Notes: a model not told the origin generated them from the sequence alone. A stretch of DNA of 64,000 nt from Vicinamibacterales bacterium (GCA_036496585.1 DASXLB010000066.1:122724-186723); one strand, 5' to 3'; positions 39,002 through 48,268 are shown, counted from the first letter of the stretch. Numbers and translations: made by a program.

Positions 39002-39079
39002 TCAGGAGCAACTCCACACCACCAGCCGGCCGGCCCGCTTGGCCCGCTTTCGAGCGATGGTCTGGAGCGTCACGCGCAT
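39002..39079 (-). CDS. possible leader peptide of the lysC operon
   Basis: A 25-codon ORF starts at ATG 39079 and stops about 30 nt before the attenuator stem. Its product is MRVTLQTIARKRAKRAGRLV plus VWSCS. It is rich in Arg and has two Lys but no run of Lys, Thr or Met codons, so classical ribosome attenuation is not proven. The position matches that of amino-acid operon leader peptides. Chance occurrence is possible. Confidence 0.35.
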   Translation of the reverse strand: MRVTLQTIARKRAKRAGRLVVWSCS

Positions 39080-39094
39080 GTCGCGATCAGCAGC

Positions 39095-39283
39095 CTAGTC
39101 GGCGAAGCCGACTGCGTACGGGTGTTCGGTTTCCTCGTGAACCGGTCTCATACCCGATTCGTCGAGGAGCCGGTGGATCTGCGACTTGATCCATTCGACC
39201 GGGTCCGGCGTGACGGCGCGCAGCGCCTGCCACTCGGCCTCGGTGAGGTTCACGGCCAGGAAGCGGTTCGTATTCTTGCTCAT
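39095..39283 (-). CDS. small orphan protein upstream of lysC
   Basis: 62 residues starting MSKNTNRFLAVNLTEAEW, with a likely helical middle (LRAVTPDPVEWIKSQIHRLL) and an acidic C-terminus. I do not recognise it. The N-terminal strand followed by helices recalls small ribbon-helix-helix-like proteins, but no motif proves it. It lies upstream of the lysC leader on the same strand. The gap 39284-39352 to the permease holds no other feature. Confidence 0.45.
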   Translation of the reverse strand: MSKNTNRFLAVNLTEAEWQALRAVTPDPVEWIKSQIHRLLDESGMRPVHEETEHPYAVGFAD

Positions 39284-39352
39284 GGTCGCAGGTTAACGCC
39301 GCGTGTTCGATCACCAAAAGCAGAATTTATCGATAGGCTCCATCTGATTTCC

Positions 39353-40855
39353 TCATGCTCGCGTCGGTGACACGGCCGTGCGCAGGCGGCTCTTTCGATG
39401 GCCATAGGAGAAATACACGACGATCCCGATGCCCATCCAGATGAAGAGACGCTCCCAGGTGGCGCGCGGCAGCCCCAGCATCAGCACCAGCGCCACGAGT
39501 GCCGAGAGCGCCGGAAGCAGGGGTACCCAGGGCATCCGGAACGGCCGCGGCAAATCGGGCCTCCGGCGGCGCAGCACGATGATCCCGATCGATACGATGA
39601 CGAACGCCATCAGCGTGCCGATATTGACCAGCATGCCGAGGGTGGCGATGGGGGTCACGCCAGCGGCGATCGCCACCACCACACCGGTGACGATCGTCGA
39701 GACGTGCGGCGTGTTGAAGCGGGGGTGGACGCGGCCGGCCCACGCGGGCAGCAGGCCGTCGCGCGACATCGCGAGGAAAATGCGGGGCTGCGCGAGCATC
39801 ATCACCACCATCACCGAGCTCAGCGCCGCCACCGCGCCGATAGTCAGCAGTACCGTCAGCGTATTCATGAACGGACCCCACGCCGTGCCCTGCGCGCGCG
39901 CCGCCGCGGCTGCAACGGCGACGACGAGCGGCGCTGGTTCGTTCAGCATGCGCTGGTACGGGACCAGCCCGACCATCACTCCAGATACTAGGACGAACAG
40001 GACCGTGCAGATCGCCAGCGAGCCGAGAATCCCGCGCGGCATGTCGCGTTGCGGGTCGCGAGCCTCCTGCGCCGAGGTCGAGACGGCGTCGAAGCCGATG
40101 TAGGCGAAGAAGATCACACCCGCGCCCCGCAGCACGCCGCTCCAGCCGTACTCGCCGAACGTTCCGGTGTTCTGAGGGATAAAGGGATGCCAGTACGCCG
40201 TCTGGATGAACATCGCGCCGGCGGCGATGACCACCAGGACGATGGCGACCTTGATCACGACGATGACCGCGTTGACGGTGGCCGATTCCGAGACCCCGAC
40301 GATCAGCAGCATCGTGACCAGAACGGTGATGATGACCGCTGGCACGTTGAACACCGCTACCGCCGGCGCCATGCCGGCCCCGGCGAGCTGCACGAGAGTG
40401 CCGGGCGCCGCGCTCCACTTCGCGGGGAACTGCAGTCCGAACTGGTGCAGCAGGGTCACGAGATTGCCCGACCAGCCCACCGCTACCGTCGCCGAGCCGA
40501 GCGCGTATTCGAGGATGAGGTCCCAGCCGATCACCCAGGCGATGAATTCGCCGAGCGTGGCGTAGGCGTAGGTATAGGCGGAGCCCGCGACCGGCACGCT
40601 GGCGGCGAACTCGGAATAGCAGAGGGCGGCGAGCACGCTCGTGCCGCCGGCGAGGAGCATCGAGAGCACGATGGCGGGCCCGGCGTTGGCGGCCGCTGCC
40701 TGGCCGGTAAGGACGAAGATGCCGGTCCCGATGATGGCGCCGACGCCGAGCATTACAAGCTGACCAGGCCCGAGCACCCGCTTCAGTCCCGCGCTCCCGT
40801 GTTCGGTCTGCTCGCGGGTGATCGCCTCGATCGACTTAGTGGCAAAGATGGACAT
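39353..40855 (-). CDS. APC superfamily amino-acid permease
   Basis: 500 residues with 12 or more transmembrane helices. The first helix carries GVGAIIGTGIFVLTG, the unwound substrate site of the APC fold. Also seen are the cytoplasmic loop FDAVSTSAQEARDPQRDMPRGI and, late in the protein, the RRRRPDLPRPFRMP loop typical of the cationic amino-acid transporter branch. It imports amino acids across the inner membrane; the exact substrate is unknown, though cationic amino acids would fit beside a lysine operon. MSIFATKSIE at 40855 is the natural start. Confidence 0.88.
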   Translation of the reverse strand: MSIFATKSIEAITREQTEHGSAGLKRVLGPGQLVMLGVGAIIGTGIFVLTGQAAAANAGPAIVLSMLLAGGTSVLAALCYSEFAASVPVAGSAYTYAYATLGEFIAWVIGWDLILEYALGSATVAVGWSGNLVTLLHQFGLQFPAKWSAAPGTLVQLAGAGMAPAVAVFNVPAVIITVLVTMLLIVGVSESATVNAVIVVIKVAIVLVVIAAGAMFIQTAYWHPFIPQNTGTFGEYGWSGVLRGAGVIFFAYIGFDAVSTSAQEARDPQRDMPRGILGSLAICTVLFVLVSGVMVGLVPYQRMLNEPAPLVVAVAAAAARAQGTAWGPFMNTLTVLLTIGAVAALSSVMVVMMLAQPRIFLAMSRDGLLPAWAGRVHPRFNTPHVSTIVTGVVVAIAAGVTPIATLGMLVNIGTLMAFVIVSIGIIVLRRRRPDLPRPFRMPWVPLLPALSALVALVLMLGLPRATWERLFIWMGIGIVVYFSYGHRKSRLRTAVSPTRA

Positions 40856-40941
40856 GTCAGCCACCCTTGCCGATTTGCCCCCCGGAAGTCCTGAATGGGC
40901 CTTCAAACGGGTGGAAGAATGTCTTAAGGTTTTCTTAAGCC

Positions 40942-43029
40942 ATGCGGATCCGCTTCGGACCGTTCGCGTTCGACCCCGAGAGCCGCCTGCTGTGGCGGGA
41001 CGACACGGAAATCGCCCTGCCGCCGCGGGTGCTCGGCGTGCTGGAGGCCCTGCTCGACCGCGCCGGCCAGGTCGTGGCGCGGCAGGATCTGCTCGATCGG
41101 GTCTGGAAGGATGCGTTCGTCACCGACACCTCGCTGGCCGAAGCCGTGAGCTTCCTGCGCCAGGCGCTTGGCGACGATCCCCAGTCGCCCCGCTACGTCC
41201 AAACCGTCCATCGCCGCGGCTACCGTTTCCTGCCGACCCCCACCCCGGGGTCAGACCGGGGTCAAACCGGGGTCAGACCGGGGTCAGACCACCTTCGCCC
41301 GACTTCCGCCCAGCCGGCAGCCGTAGACTGGCAGCTCATTCCGTGGAGCGTGGCCGCCCTCTGCGCCGGCCTAGCGGTCGCGGCCGTCTGGCACGATGCG
41401 TCGCAGCGCCCACCCGACCCGCCGGCGGTGGCCCGCCTCGAGCTGCGGACCTCGCCAGGGACCACCTTCGACCGCCAGCCTCAGCCGATCGCGATCGCCC
41501 CAGACGGACGGGCGATCGCCTGGTCGGCCTGCGACAACACGAGCGGCCGCTGCGCGCTCTACCTGCGCACCCTCGATCATCCGGACGCGCACGCACTGTC
41601 GGGCACCGAAGACGGACACTCACCCGTGTTCTCGCCAGACGGACGCTGGATCGCCTTCTTCGCCGACGGCTCGCTCAAGAGGATCGCGGCGTCCGGCGGC
41701 GCGCCCGCGACGATCGCGCCGGCGCCGGACCCGGCGGGCGCCGCCTGGGGCGCGGACGGCCGCATCGCGTTCGCCCCCTCGGCCGCCGGCGGCATCTCCG
41801 TCGTCGACGATCGCGGCGATACGCCGCAACCGCTGACCGAGCCCGACGCGGAACGCGGCGAACTGCGCCACCGGTTCCCGGCCTGGGTCGCCGACGCGGG
41901 TCTGATCTTCACGGTGGCGACCGATCCGAACGGGTCCGTCGACGGATCGCTGGCGGCGCTCGGAACAGGCCTCGGCACCCGTCATCCGCTGCGCGGCGGC
42001 GTTCGCCGCGCCGCGCCAGTGGGACGCAGTTATCTCCTGCTGGCCACGGGTGACGGAGTACAGGCGGCAACGTTCGACGAGCCGAGGCTGCTGCTCACCG
42101 GCGCGACGGACGCCGTCGCCGCCCCCGCCGGCGACGGGCCGGCGGATTTTGCCGCCGGCGGCGACGCACTGGCCGTGGTCCGCCCGGCCGAACGCGGCCA
42201 GCGGACGTGGGCGGATGGCGGCGCCGCCCCGGCGCTCGATCGGCTGACCTCGATCGCGATCGCGCCCGACTCGCGCCGCGCCGCGGGCGTCGACTTGAAT
42301 GGCGACATCTGGATCGCGGATCTCGAGTCGAACGGCCTGACGCGGCTGACCTTCGGCGGCGGTCATGCCGCGCCGGTGTGGACGACCGACGGCCAGCGTC
42401 TTCTGTTCTCGGCGCGCAGCCCGGCAGCGTTTCATGTCTTCAGCCGCGTGGCCTCCGACGCCAGCGACGCGCCTTCCCCGCTTGCCGGCGCGCCGTCGCC
42501 GGCGTTCCCGACGTCGGTTGCCGCCGACGGCCGCGTCGCGCTGACGGTCTACACCGGCGGCCACACGCGGGTCGGCATTGCACGCGGCGGCGCCGGCGAC
42601 ACGCGGATCCTGACCGACGGGCCGTTCGACGAGGCAGCGGCCGTGTTCTCGCCGGACGGGCGGTGGCTCGCGCTCGAATCAACCGCGTCGGGGCGCCGCG
42701 AAGTCATGGTGCGCTCGACTGCCGACGGGCGCAGCACGCCGATCTCGCGGGACGGCGGCACCCATCCGCGCTGGAGCGCCGACGGACATTCGGTCTACTA
42801 CACTAGCGGACGGCGACTGCTGCGGTCGGCGTTTTCCCAGGATTCGTCTGCGCGCGCAGCAGCGGCCGAGGTCATACTCGATCGCCCGGACGAGGCCGCG
42901 ATCGAAGTCGCGCCGTCGGGACGGATCCTCGTCGAGCGCCGGGCCGGGGCCGATACCGCGCTCGTCGCGCTCCAGTGGCTTCGCGAGCTGCGCGAACGGC
43001 TGCCACTTCCAGTCAACGCCCCGCGCTAG
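40942..43029 (+). CDS. winged-helix / TolB-like beta-propeller membrane regulator
   Basis: 695 residues. Residues 1-95 form an OmpR/PhoB-type winged helix (FGPFAFDPESRLLWRD; QTVHRRGYRFLP). Then come a linker with the 11-bp tandem repeat, one transmembrane helix (about 133-153) and a periplasmic beta-propeller of WD40/TolB-like PD40 repeats (HSPVFSPDGRWIAFFADG; AAVFSPDGRWLALES). The layout is like CadC: DNA binding inside, sensing outside. It is common in Acidobacteriota. The ligand and target genes are unknown. It diverges from the permease, sharing 40856-40941, where CTTAAG is repeated in inverted form. Confidence 0.88.
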   Translation: MRIRFGPFAFDPESRLLWRDDTEIALPPRVLGVLEALLDRAGQVVARQDLLDRVWKDAFVTDTSLAEAVSFLRQALGDDPQSPRYVQTVHRRGYRFLPTPTPGSDRGQTGVRPGSDHLRPTSAQPAAVDWQLIPWSVAALCAGLAVAAVWHDASQRPPDPPAVARLELRTSPGTTFDRQPQPIAIAPDGRAIAWSACDNTSGRCALYLRTLDHPDAHALSGTEDGHSPVFSPDGRWIAFFADGSLKRIAASGGAPATIAPAPDPAGAAWGADGRIAFAPSAAGGISVVDDRGDTPQPLTEPDAERGELRHRFPAWVADAGLIFTVATDPNGSVDGSLAALGTGLGTRHPLRGGVRRAAPVGRSYLLLATGDGVQAATFDEPRLLLTGATDAVAAPAGDGPADFAAGGDALAVVRPAERGQRTWADGGAAPALDRLTSIAIAPDSRRAAGVDLNGDIWIADLESNGLTRLTFGGGHAAPVWTTDGQRLLFSARSPAAFHVFSRVASDASDAPSPLAGAPSPAFPTSVAADGRVALTVYTGGHTRVGIARGGAGDTRILTDGPFDEAAAVFSPDGRWLALESTASGRREVMVRSTADGRSTPISRDGGTHPRWSADGHSVYYTSGRRLLRSAFSQDSSARAAAAEVILDRPDEAAIEVAPSGRILVERRAGADTALVALQWLRELRERLPLPVNAPR
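41247..41290 (+). repeat. four tandem copies of GGGGTCAGACC
   Basis: Four contiguous 11-bp units (the second has AAACC) lie in frame in the linker of the winged-helix protein, coding for PGSDRGQTGVRPGSDH. The unit is not a multiple of three. Confidence 0.85.
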
Positions 43030-43039
43030 GAGATTCGAC

Positions 43040-44488
43040 GTGAACGGATCGCAAAAGCATCAGCTCGAAACGATCGCGCGCGGCGCGATGCTCGCCAACG
43101 GCTTCGAACCGGATTTCTCGCCCGCCGCGCTCGCGCAGGCGGCCAACGGCGCGGTTCACGAAGAGGGCGCACCGGTGAAGGATCTGCGCGGACTGCCGTG
43201 GTCGTCGATCGACAATGACGACTCGCGCGATCTCGATCAGATCGAAGTCTGTCTCACCGACGGCGGCCGCACGCGCGTCCTCGTCGGCATCGCCGACGTC
43301 GACGCCGTGGTCACCAAGGATTCGCCCGTCGACCAGCATGCGCAGCGCAACACGACCTCGGTCTACACGCCGGCGGTGATTTTTCCGATGCTGCCGACGA
43401 CATTGTCGACCGACCGGACATCGCTCAACGAGGCGCAGGACCGCCACGCGATCGTCATCGACATGACGGTGACCGCCGAGGGGACGGTGAGCGGCGCCGA
43501 GGTCTATCGCGCCCTGGTGCGCAACCAGGCGCAACTCGCCTACTCGGCCGTCGCCGCGTGGCTCGACAACACCGGCCCGGCGCCGAAGGCACTGTCGAAC
43601 ATGTCCGGACTCGACGCGCAGCTCCGCCTCCAGGACGGCGTCGCGCAGCGGCTGCAGCGCGAGCGCGACGAATGCGGCGCGCTGGACTTCGACCGCACCG
43701 AGCTGAAGCCGATCGTCGACGACAACGGGGTGCGCGAGCTGGCCACCGAGACGCCGAATCGCGCCAAGCTGCTGATCGAGAACTTCATGGTCGCGTCGAA
43801 CGGAGCGGTGGCGCGATTCCTGAGCGCGCACGGGCTGGCGTCGATCCGCCGGGTCGTCCGCGAGCCGGAGCGATGGCCGCGCATCGTCGATCTCGCCAAG
43901 CAGCACGGCACGACGCTGCCGGCGGCCCCGGATGCCGTCGCCCTGCAGCAGTTCCTGAAGGCTGAGCGTCAGAAGGCGCCCGACGCTTTCGCCGATCTCT
44001 CCCTCGCGATCATCAAGCTGCTCGGCCGCGGTGAATACGTTGCCGCAATGCCTAACCAGGACAGCCTGCACTTCGCGCTGGCGGCGCACGGCTATTCGCA
44101 TTCGACGGCGCCCAACCGCCGCTATCCCGACGTGCTGACGCAGCGCCTCATCAAGGCGACCCTCGCCGGGACGCCGACGCCGTATACACTCGCGCAACTG
44201 ACAGCCCTCGCCACGCACTGCACCGATCAGGAAGACGCAGCCAACAAGGTGGAGCGGCTGACCAAGAAAGCCGCCGCCGCGCTCTGGCTCGGCGATCGCA
44301 TCGGCCAGGAGTTCGATTCGATCGTCACCGGCGCCGGACCCAAGGGGACGTGGGTCCGCCTGGCCGGGATGCCGGTCGAAGGACGGCTCGATCGCGGGGC
44401 CGAAGGACTCGACGTCGGCGATCGGACGCGCGTGCGTCTGGTCAGCACCGACCCGGCGCGCGGGTACATCGATTTCGTGCGCGCCTGA
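43040..44488 (+). CDS. RNB-domain ribonuclease (RNase II/R family)
   Basis: 482 residues. The RNB catalytic signature SIDNDDSRDLDQIEVCL carries the clustered metal-binding Asp residues. It is followed by VGIADVDAVV, NTTSVYTPAVIFPMLP and, late, the HSTAPNRRYPDVLTQRLI stretch. It lacks the large N-terminal cold-shock pair of RNase R and has only a short C-terminal S1-like end, making it a compact 3'-5' exoribonuclease. The GTG start at 43040 lies ten bases after the preceding stop, so it may be co-transcribed. Confidence 0.88.
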   Translation: MNGSQKHQLETIARGAMLANGFEPDFSPAALAQAANGAVHEEGAPVKDLRGLPWSSIDNDDSRDLDQIEVCLTDGGRTRVLVGIADVDAVVTKDSPVDQHAQRNTTSVYTPAVIFPMLPTTLSTDRTSLNEAQDRHAIVIDMTVTAEGTVSGAEVYRALVRNQAQLAYSAVAAWLDNTGPAPKALSNMSGLDAQLRLQDGVAQRLQRERDECGALDFDRTELKPIVDDNGVRELATETPNRAKLLIENFMVASNGAVARFLSAHGLASIRRVVREPERWPRIVDLAKQHGTTLPAAPDAVALQQFLKAERQKAPDAFADLSLAIIKLLGRGEYVAAMPNQDSLHFALAAHGYSHSTAPNRRYPDVLTQRLIKATLAGTPTPYTLAQLTALATHCTDQEDAANKVERLTKKAAAALWLGDRIGQEFDSIVTGAGPKGTWVRLAGMPVEGRLDRGAEGLDVGDRTRVRLVSTDPARGYIDFVRA

Positions 44489-44497
44489 CCGCGGCGG

Positions 44498-45667
44498 TCA
44501 CCGTCGCTGCAGGCGTCGCTGCAGTTCGGCGCGCGTCTGGTCGGCCAGCGGATATTCGCCGACGACCGCTGGTCTGCCGGTATCGAGATTCAGGTTGGCG
44601 AGCGTCAAATGGCCGGCGCGCAGCTCGTCGAGCGCGACGCCGAATCGTTGGCGGCTGCGGGTCAGGCTGTCGAGGAATAGCCGCTCGGCCTCAGGCGTCG
44701 GCACCTTGAAGGCGAGCGGCCGCAGCGGCCCGACTTTCGGAACGATCACATACAACCAGCCGATCACGCGCGCCAAGCCGTGCGGCGTGCGGTAGTCGGT
44801 GCCGTATTCCTGTTCGTAGGCGGTGCGCGGCAGCGCCAGGACGAACTTCTCCCGCAGGACGCCGGGTGTCGTCTGCTGAATCTGATCCTGCTTTTTCTCC
44901 CACGCCACCTTGGTCACGTTCGGAATCGTCGTGCCGACCGCGTGGCGGAACGTACCGACCGCGAGGTCCTCGCTCAGAAACTGATCCTTCATCTCGACGC
45001 CGTAGCTCTCGCGAAAGGCCTGCTCCACGAGAGGCGTCGCCACCTTGAAGCCGATGAAGTCGTGATACGCCTGCAACTGATAGCCGCCGTTGGCCGCGAG
45101 GACGACGTCGAACGCGAATTCGACGAGCACGTGTTCCTTCTTCGCCTCGTCGTACGGCACGACGTCGCCGAACTTGCGCCGCAGCTTGGGATAGATCAGC
45201 GGCACGGCGCGGTTGACCGCAATCGCGTGGCCGACGTTGTCGGAGGCGTAGTGGCAGAGTGCGCCGATGGCGAAGGCGTAGTCATTTACGTCGGACGCGT
45301 CGTGAAGGAGCGCCTCGACGAAGTCGCCGGTCTTCTCGTAGTGCAGCAGGTTCGTAAAGAAATGGCTGCCAAACGGGTAGTAACCGAGGTCCTGGATGAC
45401 GGACCCGCCGTAGGCATAGGCGCGGGCCTCACGCAGCGCATCGGACGACGTGCCCGGGTAGCGCGCGAGCAGCAGCGGCCGGATGTGCGACGCCCACAAA
45501 GCGTCGATGTTCGATTCGTGCGCGAGGACGGAGTAGGCAGGCGACGATCGCGCCAGCAGAAGCACGGCAGTGGCGACGAGTGCGATCGTGAAATGGCGGC
45601 CTAGTGCGCGGCGCTCAGAATGGCGTTGAAAATGACCTTGAAGGTGCCGAACGGCTGTCCGCGCCAC
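44498..45667 (-). CDS. zinc-dependent phospholipase C-like protein
   Basis: 389 residues. A signal/anchor (about 27-45, ending SSPAYS) is followed by the all-helical zinc PLC/S1-nuclease-like fold with His and Asp ligands in VLAHESNIDALW, AYAYGGSVIQDLGYYPFGS, HDASDVNDYAFAIGALCHYASD (two parts) and DNVGHAIAV. It is likely exported and may cleave phospholipids or phosphoesters; activity is not proven. No start other than GTG 45667 precedes the signal peptide, so the gene overlaps the M14 gene by 67 bp. Confidence 0.78.
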   Translation of the reverse strand: MARTAVRHLQGHFQRHSERRALGRHFTIALVATAVLLLARSSPAYSVLAHESNIDALWASHIRPLLLARYPGTSSDALREARAYAYGGSVIQDLGYYPFGSHFFTNLLHYEKTGDFVEALLHDASDVNDYAFAIGALCHYASDNVGHAIAVNRAVPLIYPKLRRKFGDVVPYDEAKKEHVLVEFAFDVVLAANGGYQLQAYHDFIGFKVATPLVEQAFRESYGVEMKDQFLSEDLAVGTFRHAVGTTIPNVTKVAWEKKQDQIQQTTPGVLREKFVLALPRTAYEQEYGTDYRTPHGLARVIGWLYVIVPKVGPLRPLAFKVPTPEAERLFLDSLTRSRQRFGVALDELRAGHLTLANLNLDTGRPAVVGEYPLADQTRAELQRRLQRR

Positions 45668-48255
45668 TCGGGCCGGAAGCCTATCAGTACGACATGACCA
45701 GTGTCGACCTGCACATCCAGTGCCGCCGCCTTCCCATTCATGTATTTCTCCCCGATCAGATAGCCGGACAGCAGCGGCGAGCCGCTGTCCTGATACTTGG
45801 CCAGGACGTTTCCCCTGAATCCGTCGAGCGTCTCGAACACGGGACTGCTGTCGGCGAAGACGGCGGCCTTCGCCGGCATTCCAGCCATCACCTGCTGCGC
45901 GGTGTCGACCGAGACGCCGACGATCGTGCCGTGCAGGAAGAAGTCGTTCGTGTTCAGGCCCTGCACCACGTTCCTGACAGGCAGCTTGAATTGCTGAACG
46001 GCGAAGGTGGACGCGTTGTTGAGGCAGACGAGCGTGCCGCCACCGCGCACGAACTGCTCGAACGAGGAGAGATCAGCCGGCGAGAGGCGATCGGCATACT
46101 CGGGACGGACCGCTCCGCCGCCACCGCCGCGCCCGCCGCCGCGTCCGCCGCCAGCCCCCTCAATCGGCAGCCGCGCGTCGTCGGCGAGGATCACGACGTC
46201 GACCTTGCCCGTCAGCGGCGACTTGAAGTCGGCGGGACGCAGCGTCACGTACTCGAAGCCGTACTGCTCCATCACCCAGCGCGTCCAGCCTTCGTCCATG
46301 CTGCCGCTCCACGGACGGAACAGGCCGACGCGCGGCTTCTTCACGGCCGCCCCGGATGCGGCCGTTCGCTCGGCCACGAGCGCGAGCGATTTGACGAGAT
46401 CGGTCTGCTGCGCATCGCTGAGACCGGTGACGATATAGCGGCCGCCGCCGAATTGAACCGCACCTCCCTCTCTCCAGGCGCGGTTGATCGCCCGGTAGGT
46501 ATTGTTCTGCGCGGGATCGAGCGAGAGAGCCGCACCGCTGCCGGTCAGCGTGCCTGGGGGCGGCACGATCGCGGCCGCCGACGGCTCGCTGTCGAAGCCG
46601 GGACCGGGGACGCTGTCGAAGACCGCCGCGTCCTGCGGCGTCTCCGGATACACCGTCGGCTTGACCTTGACGTCTGGGGACGGGCCCAACTGCTTCATCT
46701 TCGCGCGGACGTCGGCGCCGAGCGGAGCCGCCGCCGCCTCGACGTCGACGCCCATCTGCATTGGGAGCGTCCAGCCGGCGGCGTCGTACGGGCGCTCGGG
46801 CGGACCGCCGGGATACTGCCGCAGGTCGGGATAGCGCTGCACGTCGAGCACTTCGCGCGCGAGCGCGGCGAATTCCTGATCGGTCGGGACGATCCAGGTG
46901 CCGGCGGGATAGGAGGCACCGTCGATGGTGACGGCGCCGGTCAACTGCGACACGCGCACGCCGCCGAACGCCAGTCGGCGCAGCAGCTCGACTGCCGCAA
47001 CCGGGTCGCGCTGCTCCTGCGGGAAGATGTAGGCGTAGGGCGCTTTGGTCGCGCCGGCGGCGATTTGATCGCGTCCGGCGCGATAGCGGTTCATCAGCAG
47101 CGAGTCCTTGTACTTCGACGCGTACTCGATCGTTGCGAGTGAGCCGATCTCCATGTAGTCGACGGCGTCGCGCAGATGCCACCAGCCGGGCGTCCAGGGA
47201 CTCGAATACAGACTCTGAGGACGCAGATCGCGGAAGTTCGCCGGGAAATCGTTGATGGTGTATTCGTGCGGCGTCGCGTACTGATAGAGGGCCGTCTCGG
47301 TCCAGTAGGCGGCGATGTTCTTGAAGATCGGCGCGTAGTCGATGTAGCCCGGATACCAGGCGTCGAAGGCCGTGCCCATGTGGGTCGCGCCGGGCTTCCC
47401 ATGCTCATCGAGCGCCTTGGCGATCCCCATGCCGATCATGTTCACTTCGCGCGCGATGACCGGCGGCGCGTCGACGCCGACCGGTTCAGAGAACGGCGGC
47501 AGCCAGATCCGCGTCGGGAACGGACCCGACTGGTGGTGCACGTAGACGATCTGCGGCTCCCACTGGCGCCAGGTGTGCTCGATCACCCGCGACTCGATCA
47601 TGTTGAGCATGTAGGCGTCGCGGTTGTTGTCGTGGCCGACGTACTCCTGGTAGAGCTGCGGCAGGCCGGACAGCTCGTACGGCGTGCCGACGTTCTTCAT
47701 GTACCACTCGGCGACCATCTGCTGGCCGTCGGGATTGATCGTCGGCCACAGCATGACGATGACGTTCTCGAGCATCGCGTGCGTGGCGGGCTCGTTGGCC
47801 CTGCTGACGAGATCGTAGGCGAGCAACGGCGTGTGCTGCGGGCCGGCGACTTCGGTCGCGTGCAGGCCGCCGTCGACGTGGACCAGCGCCTTCCCCTCCT
47901 GCGCGAGCCGCTGCGCCTCGGCGTCGGTCAGCCCCTGCGGATGCGCGAGCCGCTGCCAGATCTCGCGATAGCGATCGATCTTCGCCAGGTTCTCCGGCGT
48001 CGAGATCAGCGCGAAGTACATGGTGCGGCCCTGCGACGTCTTTCCCGCCTCCATCAGCTTCACGAACTTGCTGGATTCCGCGAGCTTCTTGAAAAAAGCG
48101 ACCGACTGCTCGTAGGTCGCCAGCTTGTAGTCGGCGCCGGGCTCGAAGCCGAAGACGGACGCCGGCGTTGGCACCGATCCGGTCGCGCGCGACTGCGCGG
48201 AAAGTGTGACCACACCCAGCGCGACCATCGTCGCTGCGGCAATCTGCCTGAACAT
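45601..48255 (-). CDS. large secreted M14-like zinc carboxypeptidase (copy 1)
   Basis: 884 residues. A signal peptide (1-20, ending LSAQS) is followed by an M14 carboxypeptidase domain: VDGGLHATEVAG (His132, Glu135), NPDGQQMVAEWY, HDNNRDAYMLN, YVHHQSGPFP (third His) and TETALY. About 500 C-terminal residues follow. They end in a glutamine-amidotransferase-like module (VGLFRPWSGSMDEGW; FVRGGGTLVCLNNAS) with a Gly/Arg linker before EYADRLSPADLS. It is expected to trim peptides outside the cytoplasm. ATG 48255 is chosen; upstream in-frame residues are not protein-like. Confidence 0.85.
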   Translation of the reverse strand: MFRQIAAATMVALGVVTLSAQSRATGSVPTPASVFGFEPGADYKLATYEQSVAFFKKLAESSKFVKLMEAGKTSQGRTMYFALISTPENLAKIDRYREIWQRLAHPQGLTDAEAQRLAQEGKALVHVDGGLHATEVAGPQHTPLLAYDLVSRANEPATHAMLENVIVMLWPTINPDGQQMVAEWYMKNVGTPYELSGLPQLYQEYVGHDNNRDAYMLNMIESRVIEHTWRQWEPQIVYVHHQSGPFPTRIWLPPFSEPVGVDAPPVIAREVNMIGMGIAKALDEHGKPGATHMGTAFDAWYPGYIDYAPIFKNIAAYWTETALYQYATPHEYTINDFPANFRDLRPQSLYSSPWTPGWWHLRDAVDYMEIGSLATIEYASKYKDSLLMNRYRAGRDQIAAGATKAPYAYIFPQEQRDPVAAVELLRRLAFGGVRVSQLTGAVTIDGASYPAGTWIVPTDQEFAALAREVLDVQRYPDLRQYPGGPPERPYDAAGWTLPMQMGVDVEAAAAPLGADVRAKMKQLGPSPDVKVKPTVYPETPQDAAVFDSVPGPGFDSEPSAAAIVPPPGTLTGSGAALSLDPAQNNTYRAINRAWREGGAVQFGGGRYIVTGLSDAQQTDLVKSLALVAERTAASGAAVKKPRVGLFRPWSGSMDEGWTRWVMEQYGFEYVTLRPADFKSPLTGKVDVVILADDARLPIEGAGGGRGGGRGGGGGAVRPEYADRLSPADLSSFEQFVRGGGTLVCLNNASTFAVQQFKLPVRNVVQGLNTNDFFLHGTIVGVSVDTAQQVMAGMPAKAAVFADSSPVFETLDGFRGNVLAKYQDSGSPLLSGYLIGEKYMNGKAAALDVQVDTGHVVLIGFRPEWRGQPFGTFKVIFNAILSAAH

Positions 48256-48262
48256 GTGGGGG

Positions 48263-48268
48263 ATCTTA
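48263..48268 (-). promoter_or_regulatory. -10 box TAAGAT for M14 copy 1
   Basis: Read on the minus strand, TAAGAT predicts a start at 48256, one base before the ATG at 48255. This is a leaderless-type arrangement in the 88-bp gap after M14 copy 2. Confidence 0.4.
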
